From assembly GCF_019320115.1 (NCBI RefSeq), contig NC_089589.1, positions 24,309,273-24,373,272 on the forward strand: a DNA stretch of 64,000 nt. Reading direction: 5' to 3'. Origin of the DNA: Miscanthus floridulus (Eukaryota > Streptophyta > Magnoliopsida > Poales > Poaceae). How positions within the stretch are numbered: position 1 is the stretch's first letter; each line of letters begins with the position of its first letter. The position numbers and the translations under genes were made by a program. Below are positions 34,401 to 46,984 of the stretch, piece after piece. A model generated the notes under the pieces. It ran no database searches. It was not told the origin of the DNA and saw nothing but the letters and a program-made list of their open reading frames with translations.

Positions 34401-34992
34401 AATAATTGAAGAAATATACAAACTCAAGTTTCCTGGTTGTGTACCTCTTCGTCCTGTCATATTCAAATGCCATTGGTTTGATCCCAAAGAAGTGATAAAG
34501 ACCCCTGAGCTTGGGTTAGTCGAAGTTCTAAAGTCATCCGTCTTGCTAGGAGATGACGTGTACATTGTGGCCCAACAGGCCATGCAAGTTTATTATCTCT
34601 CATACCCGTGCCAAACCAAAGACCGTCTTAAGGCGTATGATGTTGTGTACAAGGTATCGCCGCATGGTAAAGTACCCGTCCCAAACGATGATGATTATAA
34701 CATCGATGCAAACACATATGACGGAGAGTTCTTTCAAGAAGAAGGATTAGAAGGGAGTTTTGAGATTGTCTTAGATGTAGATCTCGCAATGGAAGTAGAC
34801 AATGATACGATCATTGTTGACAGGGATGATGGAGAGGAGGTTCACAACGCGAAGGACTTGTTATTACTTGAGCAACACCATTCAGGCAGTGTCGCTAGTG
34901 ATGAGACTTTGAGAGACGATCATAATTACGTCGACAATAGCGATGATGAGATTTTTGGCCCACCTATCGATGATCTTGATGATTATTTCTAG
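31401..34992 (+). pseudogene. CACTA transposase TNP2 (copy 2), three disabling lesions
   Basis: Nearly full-length TNP2 from ATG 31401. Domains in order: Transpos_assoc at the N-terminus (motif CPCRKCKNKAMKTYEEM), Transposase_21 core (ACPNGCILFRGE, then CPKCKASRY, GHPGANMSVYMEPLIDDL, MPCPICKSA), DUF4218-type region and DUF4216-type region, then an acidic tail. Exons: 31401-33916, 33999-34119, 34202-34992. Lesions: TAG at 32946-32948 where the flanking frame is otherwise unbroken; TGA at 33801-33803 (CGA in copy 1); and a 2-bp insertion near 34397 that shifts frame early in the DUF4216 part. The first two fit cytosine deamination at CHG and CG sites respectively. Confidence 0.92.
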
Positions 34993-35021
34993 TACATGTA
35001 AGATCTGTAGTACTTATGGCA

Positions 35022-35164
35022 ATTTTATACATGTATGATACATTTACTTATTTTGCATCTCTTTTATACATGTATGATACATTTACTTATTTTGCATCTC
35101 TTTTATACATGTATGATACATTTACTTATTTTGCATCTCTTTTATACATGTATGATACATTTAC
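35022..35164 (+). repeat. 39-bp tandem repeat (copy 2)
   Basis: Same array as at 2003-2145, unchanged in unit number, between the TNP2 stop and the second CACTA gene. Confidence 0.85.
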
Positions 35165-35248
35165 TTTTGTATATGCGTACTGATAGTTTATTCCTTTTGT
35201 TGCAGGTGATTGATGGTGGGCGGTGGAATCAGGAAGATTAGGTCGGAT

Positions 35249-37559
35249 ATGACCTTACTGGCTGGTGGCGAGGGGTCCAGCCAGGGTGGAGGAGGGCGTG
35301 CACAGACTGAGGGTGGAGGGCGTGCCCAGGGAGGAGGAGGAGGACGACGAGGGCGTGCCTAGGGAGGTGGAGCCCAGGGTGGAGGTGGAGCCCAGGGTGG
35401 AGGAGGAGCCTAGGGTGGAGGAGGAGGACGGCGACGACGAGGGCGTCGAGAGTCGACACCTCCTCCATAGGACGACGACGATGAGTTCGTAGCGGCCATG
35501 GAGGAGGATGAGGAGGAGGAGGAGACCAGGGAGGAGATAGCGGAGGCGGTGGAGGAGGCACGGAGGGAGGATGAGGCCGAGCGGGCTGAGCGCGAGGAGG
35601 ATGCCGACTTGCTGGCAGAGGAAAATGGGGTGCCTACGGTTTGGCTGCGAGGGTCGTCGCGCCTCCCAGACTTACCCATACAGAGACGGCTAGTGATTCG
35701 ACCCTCTGGAACTAAGTAAGTAATTTTTGCATGTTAACACTACTTCACAGGTTTTTAAGTTATAACAGAAACTAATATTCAATCTCAATAACTTTGTGCA
35801 GGGATTGGGAAATGGTGATCCCAGGGAGTCACTCTCGCCGAGTAAATGGGATCCTGGGTCTTCTGTGCAGGGCAAACTATCCCGGGATGCTGAGGATCGA
35901 TGGTGTTGTGCAGCCCGCCATGAAGTGGTCCCACTGGCACGCCGCCAGCGATCAGACTGATTGAGCTGGCAGGTGTTATAACAGCAAGGCCGACCGGGTG
36001 ATGAAAGAGCTGTGGGTACGTGTTCATTGCACTATGCTAATAATAACATCACATTAATTGTATATTACTGACTGTATTTGCTTGTAGGATTACTACACCT
36101 TGGCGGAGGGAGTACGTAGGGAGGACGCGGATGACGTGGTGAACAGAGTCTGTGTTCACCGAGTGCAGGACCTCTTCTACGAGACAAAGCTCCTGTGCAG
36201 AAGAATTTACCATGCCCGCAGAGGACACAGAGTCACCAGAGCGCAGGCAGTGCACCTGCCCTTGACTAAGGAGCAATACTTGACGGTAAACATGAGATTA
36301 CATCGTCTGCGATTAATTGCACTGAAATTGATTTATGATTTGTCATGCGCTCGTGTACGTGCAGGTGCCTCCTGCTTGGTGTGCAGGGATGGACAACTGC
36401 TGGGAGGCCATTGTGGACAAGTGGTTGAGTGAGGAGTACGAGCAATATCACGCCGTACGCTCACGTTGCCGTGCGATGATGCAGGGTTCCTCGCACAAAC
36501 AAGGCCCCACTACCCTCAAGGAATATGCAGCCAGATATGTACGTGGATTTCATTTCGTTGTTGCTATGCTAACTTCTGAATGCATAATATCTTAGTGTTG
36601 TGCTTCTTCCTGCAGACGCGGTTCCACCCCGGCCAGGAGTGCGCCTCATTCAAGGCATATGCCTTGGCACACAAGGGCAAGGCAAAGGACCCCGACCTCG
36701 TCTACAACGCGGAGGACCCGCCCGAGGCATACAGCAGCCCGAGCGTGCACAGGCGCCTCAGCAAGTACACGGCGATGGCGAGAGAGATCCATGGGTCAGA
36801 ATTTGATCCGAGCACCGCTGACCTCGAGGGTGACATCGTCATGAGGTTGGGACCAGGTAAGCCACACGGGCGGTACTATATGGGCAACAGCACCATAGAC
36901 ACGGCCAACACTCAGACACTCGCCCAGATTAGAGCCCGGAGCACGAGTTCGAGTCTGGCCATACACCCACGCTCACAGTCCCAGGTGGTAGCACTCCAGG
37001 TTAGTTCTGTTGCATTCGTTGTCCATTCATTTTCTACTCGTTCTTTATTTGCATTCTAACTATGTGATAAATAATTATAGGCCCAGATTGAAGCCCTGCA
37101 GGAGTCACAGCATGCCTCACAGAGCCAGCTTCAGGCCCTCGAGCTGTCGCACCAGGCCGAGTTGGCACAGGAGAGGGCGCGAGTGCAGGCCCAGCTTGAG
37201 GCCTTCCAGCAGGCGCACAAGGACGGGTACGAGTACATGGCCCGTTTTTCTCAGAGCATGGGCTAGCCTCCACCGCCTCCGCCGCCGCCGATGATACCGT
37301 TGGTGCCTCCACCTCCGCGCGACGGCACTCCTGTGAGTCACTTAGATGCACTCTTCACTTTCGTGTCATATAGAGCTACCTTTGACTTATACCTTAGTTT
37401 GACCTACCATAGCTTAGACCTTAGAATTTGCTTTGATCCAGATAACTCACATGTGCAATCTCATTCTAGGGACCTTCTATAGTTGGATCGAACAACGATA
37501 TGCAGGGTGATCAAGACCTGGACTTGACTCCGTTTCTCCGCAGGCCTCCGACCATGTGA
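35249..37559 (+). pseudogene. Transposase_24-like second CACTA gene, copy 2
   Basis: Same seven-exon gene as at 2230-4546. It shares the three TAG codons of exon 1 (35360, 35411, 35468) and has two further stops absent from copy 1: TGA at 35962-35964 (CGA in copy 1) and TAG at 37264-37266 just before the poly-proline run (CAG in copy 1). Two in-frame 3-bp deletions occur in the Gly-rich exon 1. Splice sites are conserved. This copy is clearly more decayed than copy 1. Confidence 0.82.
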
Positions 37560-37827
37560 CAGGCCATCCGACCTTGTTTGATGGGTTTGTATGTTGAACT
37601 GTGGACTTGGTTGAACTTTGTGGACTTTGGACATATGTTGATGGTGTTTGTGGACTTTGCATGGTGCTTGTCGACATATGTTGGTTATTGTGAGTGGATG
37701 TGACATTTGTGGACATATATGTGATATATATTGCCTATCTGTCATGTTATTATAATTTCCTATGATTTTGTTGCTTATTGTGACTGGATATGGACTGAAA
37801 CAAACAAACAAAAATTCTGTGGACATA

Positions 37828-38446
37828 TTTTACCGAGTGTAGCACTCGGTAAAACAGAGATTCTGTCAGTTTTACCGAGTGTAGCACTCGGTAAAACAGC
37901 GAACAGAACCAAATTGGTTCTGATTCTGTGAATTTTGCTGAGTGTGCCATTTTTTACCGAGTGCCGCGTCCCCACTCGGAAATATTTGACTACTTTTTAC
38001 CGAGTGGGAACACTCGGTAAACATTATTCCTGAAGTTTATTTGCGGAATTGTTTTAATCATGAAAATGGTTATTCTTTTACCGAGTGTTAGGAGCTACAC
38101 TCGGTAAACATTATTCAAAAAATTTATTTGCGGAATTGTTTTAATCACGAAATGCTAATTTATTTACCGAGTGCTGCTAGTGACACTCGGTAAACGTCGC
38201 CGTTAATGGTCAGTTTGGAGGCTGACGACCGTCAAGTCATAATTGTTTACCGAGTGTCATTGTAGCACTCGGTAACTCTCTGCTCCGAGTGCGCCGATAT
38301 TAGACACTCGGTAAAATAACTTCACCGAGTCGTTGTTTGCCGAGTCCACTTTACCGAGTGTGGCACTCGGTAAAGAGTTTGCCGAGTGTGTAGCACTATT
38401 TGCCGAGTGTTACTCACACTCGGTAAATACACAGTATCCCGTAGTG
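37828..38446 (+). repeat. 3' subterminal repeats and terminal inverted repeat of CACTA-A, copy 2
   Basis: Same hairpin array as at 4814-5432, with three or so C-to-T differences in or near the motifs. TTG at 38447-38449 is the target duplication matching 28370-28372. Confidence 0.9.
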
Positions 38447-38449
38447 TTG

Positions 38450-39502
38450 GGAGATGCAACTTTTTTGAACTCAAATTTACATGGCATTTTCTGTAGTCAA
38501 AATAGCTACATCACATAGTATTAAGTAACTTTGATGCAATGAATTTTTTTTTTATGATCAGCCAACAAATTATTTGAGAACCAGATGAGCAGCCAAGTAG
38601 TGTACACATTAGTAACAAGCACAAAAAAAATCAACAAACCTCCAGGTACTAGTGTTTAGAAACAACAAAAAATTGAAACAACAGTTGCATAACTAATGTA
38701 GGGCAGATTAGCACAAGGAACGTTTGCCTATTAGCTTGCCTGGCCAGTTGTCTAGGGCAGATTGGTGCAAGCCTTCTCTATCGCCAGTCATGGTTGTGGA
38801 TTGAACAATATCAAACTGAATTACAGATAATATCAAACTGAATTTTAATTAGAGCTCTGTCTCTCCAACACCAGGAAAACATTGTTACTTATTTTAGGAC
38901 AATTTTTGTATAGTTAGTACTAAGCTAGTTGTGGAATACTAGACAATATCAAACTGAATTTTAGTTAGAGCTCAATCTCTCCCACACCAGGAAAACATTG
39001 TTTCTTGTTTTAGTACAATTTTTGTATAGTTGGTACTAAGCTCTAGTTGCGTCTCACTTTAATGATCTTTCCGGAAAATTAGTATAGTGAGGTACACGTT
39101 GAGCTTCAACTGATACATATATCTTTGTTCCAGAGTTGGTATGTAATTAGTATAGTGGAAGCAAGCCAGGTTGGAGACAATGGAAAGAGGATGAAAAGTT
39201 CGCCGGAGTAGTCTTCGCCAAAGCTGGTAAACACTTCAGCGAGGGTTTGATTCCCTTTTTATTCTAGGATCCATTAAGTTGCTTATACAACGTGAGTTGA
39301 ACACAAGACTATGATCAGCTAACAATGTGGAATGGAGTGCTGCTAACAATGAGACCCACATAGCTCTAAGACTATGATCAGCTAAAATAATTTTTTCCCA
39401 CATCAATTTGCAAAATAAAATCTGGACACATATTGATATGCAAAAGTTTTATATTTCAGTATCGGAGGATCGCACTTAAAAAAGGCTCTAGTTTAGGCAA
39501 CA
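38450..39502. other. Region 3' of the host-gene candidate (copy 2)
   Basis: Identical by eye to 5436-6488. No coding signal of its own. Confidence 0.5.
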
Positions 39503-40994
39503 TTAACTGCATTAATGAATCGCATGAAGCAGAATTGAAGGGACAATCTTTTTTAGAAAACTAACCTTTCACGCTGGTCATCCTCGCTTGAAGAGTAACC
39601 ACTTGCTATTTGTTGCTCGAAGTGCTGCATTGGCAGCTTTTCAGGATCAGTATCAGATTCATTAGCAGGTCGTGCCTCTTCATATTTTCTACAAGAGTTT
39701 GTTTAACCATACAAATTAGTTATTCACTTGATCTGTAACACTAGCGGCATAAGTGAAAAAATGAGAAATCAAAATTACCTACTGCAATCCATGGAAAATG
39801 ACTGGTCGTCAACATTAGAATTGGTGGATGGGGGAAAAATACTGATATTGATTGCTAGAAGAGACGTGGTTGTACCAAGATGCCAAAGAACTGCAAATTG
39901 ACTCAAACAGCATGATCAACGAAAAAGATGGAATAACTTGTTTGACATTTTGAAAACAAATAAATAGACATGGTTCTACCCATGAAGGCAGACAATGCCA
40001 AAACTAAGAATAAACAAGTTATTCAGAGTGTTAGAGATGTAAGCATGGTACAAACTAGTAATAAAATAAATCATGTTGTAAAATTGAAAATTAATTAAAA
40101 CCAAAATACCAGAAAAAAGAAAGCTGCATTATGTCCTCACAAAGATTCAAACCTGTGTTGGGTGCGTCCGGCTTGTGGAACAACACTCGCCATCAGAGCT
40201 AGGCACGAGGATGACGCATCAAACCAAGGCACAGATCCAGTGCATTCTTCCTGCTCCTGGAGATGTTCTCCGACACCAGAGGGCTCCATTGAACCAAAAC
40301 CTAGCACAATAGGAGTACCAAATATTAATGCACAGATCGGAACTTGAACCAAAGACTAGCACATAAATTTTTGCGTTTGCTCGAACCGGATCTAACATTG
40401 ACATGTGGAAAATTCAAAAATACTAGTGGTACAACAAAATAAAATAAGAATTACAAACCAGGAGATTCAGGTCAGGCGCTGCTGCGGCCGTAGCGACTGT
40501 GCGGCGGTGAGGTAGAGGGAAAAGGATTCAGGCCAGGAGACTAAAAACCAGGAGATTCAGGCCAAATAGAAATTGAATTTTGAACAAACCTGTACTTGTG
40601 GGCGGATTTCGGCGAGCGGGAAAAGGATTCAGGCAGGAGATTAAAAATCAGGAGACTCAGGCCAGGCGCAGGTGCGGCCGGAGCAGCTGTGTGGCGGTGC
40701 GGCGCCTTCGCTCCGTCGCGTTTGCCTCTCAGCTCGTCGGTGCGGCGGAACGACTGGTCTAGGTCACCGTCGGCACGCCGTCGTGTGCTGATGCTGCGGC
40801 GCAGTGAGCTAGAGGGATGAATGCGGCTTGGCTGCGAACTGGAGGTGATACTACGGCGTGCCGACGAGCTGGAGGCGACCGACGAGGAGTCGAATCCGGC
40901 GAGGCGGCGTCGGAGCCCTGTCGCCCCTTCGGAGAACGAAGGCAGACGAGGAGACAAAAAGGAAATAATAAAAAAATCAAATGGGGAAGAGAAG
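39503..40994 (-). CDS. Candidate host gene, small multi-exon protein of unknown function, copy 2
   Basis: Same gene model as at 6489-7980, shifted by 33014. Coding exons: 40289-40153, 40003-39980, 39841-39779, 39688-39566, and a last exon from 39506 with an immediate stop. The probable 5' UTR exon is about 40994-40590. I saw no difference between the two copies. CACTA-A lies about 1.06 kb downstream of the predicted stop, so it sits in the 3' flank, the 3' UTR or a later intron. Function unknown. Confidence 0.45.
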
Positions 40995-41008
40995 AGAGAC
41001 AGGATAAA

Positions 41009-41349
41009 GGCCCTGTTCGGATACTCTAGCACAGCTAGAGGTTAGAGTTAGTTTCTAGCTCAGAACTAGTCCTGAACTAACTCTAGCCTAAGAGATGTTT
41101 GGATACAAGGGTTAAAATGATAATAAATGTGCTTTCCAAATCATTGGTGCGGGTGAAAGTAGAGAAAAAACAGTGGACCCCACCTCAAATAGCCCCAACT
41201 AGCCCAAATAATCACCTCTTTGGGGGGATAGTTTTTTAGGGTGGGCTAGTTGCAAATAACCCACTCTAGCTCTCCTGTTTGGCTACTTTAGGGCTAGTTG
41301 AGCTCCAACTAACCCAAACTAACTCTAACCCATGGATCCAAACAGGGCC
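41009..41349. mobile_element. MITE, 341 bp (copy 2)
   Basis: Same element as at 7995-8335, with GGCCCTGTTCGGAT / ATCCAAACAGGGCC termini and AAA on each side, directly upstream of the 5' UTR of the gene candidate. Confidence 0.75.
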
Positions 41350-41408
41350 AAAGTAGCACGCTGAAGCCTCGTATCGCTGTGCCCTCTGACGTGTGTGGAC
41401 CCCATAGT

Positions 41409-41685
41409 ACATACGTATGTCACAGGTATTCCAAGTTTTCTTGATCCGGGCTATTGCCTCAAAATTCAAAAGTTTTTTAAACTCTCTCTCCATCACATTA
41501 ATTTTTGGACACATGTATGGAGCATTAAATGTAGGTAAAAAAATAACTAATTGCACAGTTTGGTTGTAAATTACGAGACGAATCTTTTGAGCCTAGTTAG
41601 TCCATGATCGGACAAAGTTTGTCAAATACAAACGAAACGTGCTATAGTGTCCAGATTACAAAAATTTACAATCTAAACAAGGCCC
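41409..41685 (-). mobile_element. MITE remnant (copy 2)
   Basis: Same truncated element as at 8395-8671. The following 41686-42061 is the GC-rich repeat-like segment also seen at 8672-9048, with one base fewer in a G-run. Confidence 0.65.
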
Positions 41686-42061
41686 TGTATTGGAGCTAGG
41701 GTAAAGTAGCACGCATCTCGAGACAGCACATCCATCGGACGCATACGCCTATAGATGTTCAACGGACCGGCACGACACGTCGTGCCTACCAGGCCGTGCC
41801 GAGGCGGGCACCGTGCCTGACCTACGGCCCAGGCACAGCCTACTGGGTCGTTTATCGGGTCGGACCAGCTCGAGAAGCACGGTCAGTCAAGCGTGCCGGG
41901 GCAGCCCAGGGCCACGATGAAGCGCGAGCAGCCAAAGAGAGGGGGAAGAGGAGGAAGCGCGAGCCGCCGGAGTGGAGGCGGGGAGGAGGCGTCCGCGTGG
42001 GGGCGCGACATTGGCGCCCGTGCGCGAGGGCCGAGGGGAGGGAGGGACGTTTCGTTTAGAT

Positions 42062-44402
42062 GGGGTGAATAGTCGTTATTAAAACTTAATTGCGTCGGCT
42101 AACCGAAATAAGTGCGGAATTAAAACTATCGGTCTAGCCTAGACTACCCCTCTATATCTATGTTCTCTAGCACCTTGCAAAAATCCTAATTAAGCAACAA
42201 AGGTACCGGGCTAACTAGAGCTCACCTAACCAATTCTAGGAGCAAGGTTACACAAACCTATGTCACTAGTATTTCAAGCAATGAGGGAGCTCCTATACAT
42301 GCTAGTAAGCAAAAGCACAAAGACAACTAAGCTCACTAGCAATGCTCAATAACAAGGCAACCAATGCTAAATTAGAGAGCGCAAATACTTAGCTACACAA
42401 ACTAAGCAAAGTGACTAACAAGGTTACACAAACCAAATTAGCCACGCAAGGGAGCTACTTCTATGCTACACAAGCAAGAAGATAACTAGTGAGCTACACA
42501 AGCTAACTAATTACAAGAGCAACTATACAAGCACAGTGTATATAAAAGTAATCATAAGCTTATGTAAGGGCATTGCAAACTAATGGGAAGAACAAGATTG
42601 ACACGGTGATTTTCTCCTAATGTTCACGTGCTTGCCAACACGCTACGCCCCTGTTGTGTCGATCACTCACTTGGTGGTTCGGCGGCTCATTGGCATCACC
42701 CGCCAAGCCCGCACGTCGGGCACCGTAAGAACCTACCTCGAAAGTGAGGGTAGCTCAATGACACGCTCAACTAGAGTTGCTCTTCGCGGCTCCCGCGGGG
42801 CGAGCACAATGCCCCTCACAAAGCACTTCTCCGGAGCACCGCATAAGCTTCTTGTGGGCTTTGATGGAGACCACCACCAAGCCGTCTAGGAGGTGGCAAC
42901 CTCCAAAAGTAACAAGCACCACCGGTTTGCAACTCGATCACCTAGTGTCACTCGATGCAATCTCATAATACAACGCACTAGAATCATACTCACACGCAAT
43001 CGATTCCCACTCTTGCAAGCATAAGTGAGTTAGAGGGCATCCAAGCACTCCTACACAAGCCACATAGGTGTGGGGGTGCTCAACGACCAGCCTAAGGCCG
43101 GCCACACACTCCTTTTATAGCCCCAAGGGCTAAAATAGCTGTTACCCTTTCACTGGGCAAAGAGCGTACTGACCGGACGCGCAGGTCATAACGACCGAAC
43201 GCTGAAACCCAGCGTCCGGTCACTTACAGAGAGGTTCCAGTGATGTTTTTCAACGACCGGACGCATCCGGTCATCACTGACCGGACTTTCCCAGCGTCTG
43301 GTCGCTTCTGGATACAATAAAAGCACTGACCGGACGCTGTGATCGGACTCGCAGGTGCTGACCGGACGCTGGACCCCAGCGTCCGGTCGTTTTTCGCACC
43401 AACGTCCGGTCACAGACCTTTTAGCGCTAAAACGGCTATAACTCTTAGCTTCAAACTCCGATTTTGATGATCTTGGACATTTTGGAAAGCTTACTCAGAG
43501 GGCTACATATCCCACATGCATACTTGATCCAAATTATAATGGATCAATGCAGTATTCCAATCCAAGGACCATCCTATAGTTTGGAGTACACCGAAAAACC
43601 TTTTTCTCTTCTCTAAGTTGATTCACAACAACTTTAACTTCTTCTCCTTTGCAAATGTGCCAACACCATCAAGTGTACACCACCATGTGTATGTGTGTTA
43701 GTTTTTCACAAACATTTTCCAAAGGATTAGTCACTCAACTTACCACGCCACTCGATCCTAGCGATGATACAAAGTTAGATCACTCGAGTGACACTAGATG
43801 ACCGATATGCAAACAAGTTTACCCCTCTTGATAGTATGGCCATATATCCTAAACCTGGTCATCAACTTCTCTATACACCTATGACCGGTGAAATGAAATA
43901 CCCTAGATTATACCTTTATCTTGCACATTCTATTCCATCTCCTCCAATGTCGATGCAACACATGCACCAACATAATCAACAATGATATGATCCACTTCAT
44001 ATCATCACGTGATCATATTGGTTCATTGATCTTGACTTCACTTGCTTTTTACCATTGCCTTCGTCCATCGGCGCCAACTCTTGCTCAAGCTTCACCGCCA
44101 CGCGGTCCATCGCTCTAAAGCCTCCGACTTGCCCTTCACGCTTGCAACTGGTCCATCAAGCCATGTCTTGTCTTGATCTTCTCCACCTTGATCACATGAC
44201 CCAATGTCATGTCTCATGTGCAATAAGCTCCTTCATCATCACATGTGTGAGCTTTGCAACATCTTCAAACCATTTTCACCTTCACGGCATATGTTGCTCA
44301 CACACATGTACTTGTGGACTAATTACATGTGTATCTCACATAAACACAATTAGTCCACCTAGGGTTGTCACTCAATTACTAAAACCACACAAGGACCTTT
44401 TA
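42062..44402 (-). repeat. Ty1/Copia 3' LTR (copy 2)
   Basis: Same as 9049-11389, with matching sequence in the 5' LTR from 62774. The CCGGACGC / GCGTCCGG cluster lies at about 43163-43418. The start of the LTR on its own strand reads TA where TG is expected. Confidence 0.78.
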
Positions 44403-45374
44403 ATCTCCTCTTTTTTGGTAATTGATGACAACTCTACAAAGATATGGAAATTAAGCTCTTTTGGATTCATGTTGCTTGCCCAAGTAATTTTACCATGTGT
44501 ACATGATTTTGGACAAGTACCACAAACCCAAAATGGTAGTATTAGCTCCCCCTTCATATGTGCTAGAGTGTTTGTTTTGAAGCTCGCACATATGCATAGA
44601 TTAAAATTATGGGAGAGTAATTACTACTAAATGATGCTAAGGTGTATAAAGTAAACCTTTAAAGCGTGATACCAATCAGAGTTGCACCTTTAAGTTCATC
44701 CTTAGCACCATGGTTAGCTAGATATCACTTAGAAATAAAATCACTAGATACCTCGTTAGATCAACATTAAAACCAAGGTACTAGCATTACTTGAAAAGCA
44801 TACCAAGTGTCTAGCTAGCATCCTATGCATGCTAGTTTTTATTTCATCAATCAAATTCTACAACTAACATACCTCACACAAGCATGCATATTGAATTTAA
44901 GAACTTATGCAATGCAAGCAAGCACATGAATATGTACATATCAAATGCAATCAAACAAAGTTCATAAGCTTGCTCCTCCTATTTATGTGCTTCTTTTGTC
45001 CAAGAATTTTGATCCATCTCTTTTCTTCAATGTTGCTCCCTCTTTGTCCATGTCCATGTCCAACCTCTACTTCTTTATTTCAATCTCTCCCAAAGCTTTC
45101 ATATCTTATCTCTCCCCCTTATACAATCTCAATCTTAAAACTTTCATATCTTTGTACAATCTCTCCCCCTTTGTCATCAATTTCCATAAAAGGTGTGCTT
45201 CTCATTGATGCAAAGGTATACATTTGGGGTAGATGGTTGAAACTTGAATCTTGTATTTTTTATGGACATCACTTAATTGTTGGAATGACACCACTTATAG
45301 ATACCACTTGTAACTTGTGTAGGGCTTCTTGAGATACCACACATAGGATCTTTGATCTTGATATCAATTTGTGT
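44403..45374 (-). other. Copia internal 3' region (copy 2)
   Basis: Begins with the polypurine tract (minus strand AAAAAAGAGGAGAT) next to the LTR and runs to the Gypsy insertion. Non-coding; contains several polypyrimidine stretches. GACAC at 45375-45379 is the left target duplication of Gypsy. Confidence 0.6.
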
Positions 45375-45379
45375 GACAC

Positions 45380-45765
45380 TGTCGACGAAATATGGTCGGC
45401 AGTCTACCTAGGGGTTCGGCCGCCGAGAAGGCGTAATACCTACGTCCTGCGTCTGATTTGTATTGCTGTATGTCAATGAGAGATGTTTTTTAGAGGGGTC
45501 CCCTGCCCGCCTTATATAGTCCGGGGGAGCAGGGTTACAGATCTAGAAACTCATCCTAGTCAGTTACAATTGCCATATGTGGTCGGATAAGGATTCATAT
45601 TCTAACCGACCAGGATCCTGCTTGGTCACCAAATCCGTCTTGATTCCTTGTGCGGGACTCCGATCAGGTTAACTGGGCCGCACGTCGTCTTTCGGGTGGA
45701 CCGAACCCATCGATCCGGGCCAGCCTAAGCTTAGCTGTAAGGGTATAGGGGTTAATACCCCCACA
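45380..45765 (-). repeat. Gypsy 3' LTR
   Basis: 386 bp, starting TGTGGGGGTATT on its own strand and ending GTCGACA. It lacks 88 bp present in the 5' LTR (deletion between GGGGT and TTCGGCC). A TATA-like CTATATAAGG lies on the minus strand near 45511-45520. The adjacent internal purine-rich GCTCGGGGACTAGC is the probable polypurine tract. Confidence 0.93.
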
Positions 45766-46017
45766 GCTAGTCCCCGAGCATCATGTATTATGCTGCGACA
45801 CGCCATTTTGACCTTCTCCGACAAGTGAGGCTTGAGCCCTTGATGCCTCCGACCACCGTCATCACCGGAGAAGTAGGTTGTCCGAAGAATGTATGGTGCT
45901 CTTAAGAGAAAAGAAAAAGATTTCTTGTCCTGAGAAGTGTGCCCACTTGTATTTCTGAAAAGAAATGTAAGTGGTCTTGAAGCTTAGCGTCCTTGAACAT
46001 CAGAAGCGTAGGGGTCG

Positions 46018-46693
46018 AAAAACCAACACATTCACTGCAAGGTGAAGTGTGCCCACTTAGTCCCCGAGCCTGGTAGTAGGTGACGTAGGCACGTGGTGCT
46101 AGGGTCTAAAAAGAATTCCTAGATTAGTTGAAAACCAAATTGCCGCACAGGCAAAACGAGATGCACCGGCAGGTGCATCGTACCGATGTAGTCCCCGAGC
46201 TTGCTGGAAGGCGAAATATGAGCCTTGTAGCAAGGTTTAAAAAAATGTCTCTTAACTGTATGTGAGTACAAATCACATGTAGCCAAGGAGAACCATTATT
46301 CAAGCAGTGGTCGGGGCAGTCCCCGAGCATATTATTAATCCTTACAATTATTCAAAGCACAGGGGTCGAGTATACAAACACATTCACCGCAAGGTGAAGT
46401 GTGCCCGCTTAGTCTCCGAGCCTGGTAGTAGGTGACGCAGGCACGTGGTGCCAGGGTCTCAAAATAATTTCCACTGACGTTGAAAATCCAATTGCCGCAT
46501 AGGCAAAACAAGATGCACTGGTAGGTGCATCATACCGACGTAGTCCCCGAGCTTGTTGGAAGGCGAAGTATGAGCCTTGTAGCAAGGTCTAAAGAAATGT
46601 CTCTCAACTGTATGTGAGTACCAATCACATGTAGTCGAGGAGAGCAAACTCCGAATAGTGGTCGGGAGAGTCCCCGAGCACGGCAATGGTCAT
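46018..46693. repeat. 352-bp tandem duplication in Gypsy 3' UTR (copy 2)
   Basis: Same as 13005-13680. It is followed by smaller repeats of CAGTAGTGGTCTAGGCAATC type up to about 46835. The motif GTCCCCGAGC is scattered through the whole 45766-46835 segment. Confidence 0.85.
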
Positions 46694-46984
46694 AGCATTT
46701 ACTGAGTACGGTAATGGTTGGAAAAGTCACCGTGGTCGGAGTATTCCCCGAGCAAGGGAATGGTCTGGTCATTCCCCGAGCACAGTAGTGGTCTAGGCAA
46801 TCCCTGAGCACAGTAGTGGTCTAGGCAATCCATTATCGCGTGTGCCGCTTGTACTATTATTTGGTGTATTTATTTATCGCCGTACTCTGTCAAGTCCAAA
46901 CTAACACGTCTTGATAAAAAAAGCAAATAGGTATAGCACGGCATTCTGCCCTCTTACTCTTTCTGTCAAATTGTCGCTTGGCAC

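Larger units (their letters stand above)
28373..38446 (+). mobile_element. CACTA-A transposon, complete copy (10.07 kb)
   Basis: Complete En/Spm-type element. The left terminus CACTACCAGAGACTGTGT at 28373 and the right terminus at 38446 (reverse complement CACTACGGGATACTGTGT) are matching inverted repeats. They are flanked by TTG on both sides (28370-28372 and 38447-38449), the 3-bp duplication expected for CACTA elements. Inside lie left subterminal hairpins, a GC-rich leader, a TNP2 gene, a Transposase_24-like gene and right subterminal hairpins. Both genes carry stops, so it is non-autonomous today but could still move in trans. Confidence 0.95.

Noticed and set aside
44055..45332. Open frames of 191 and 141 codons in the Copia 3' LTR and adjacent internal region (also at 11042-12319)
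   Set aside because: They lie in LTR and polypurine-tract DNA, have no family motif, and sit on the strand opposite to the element.
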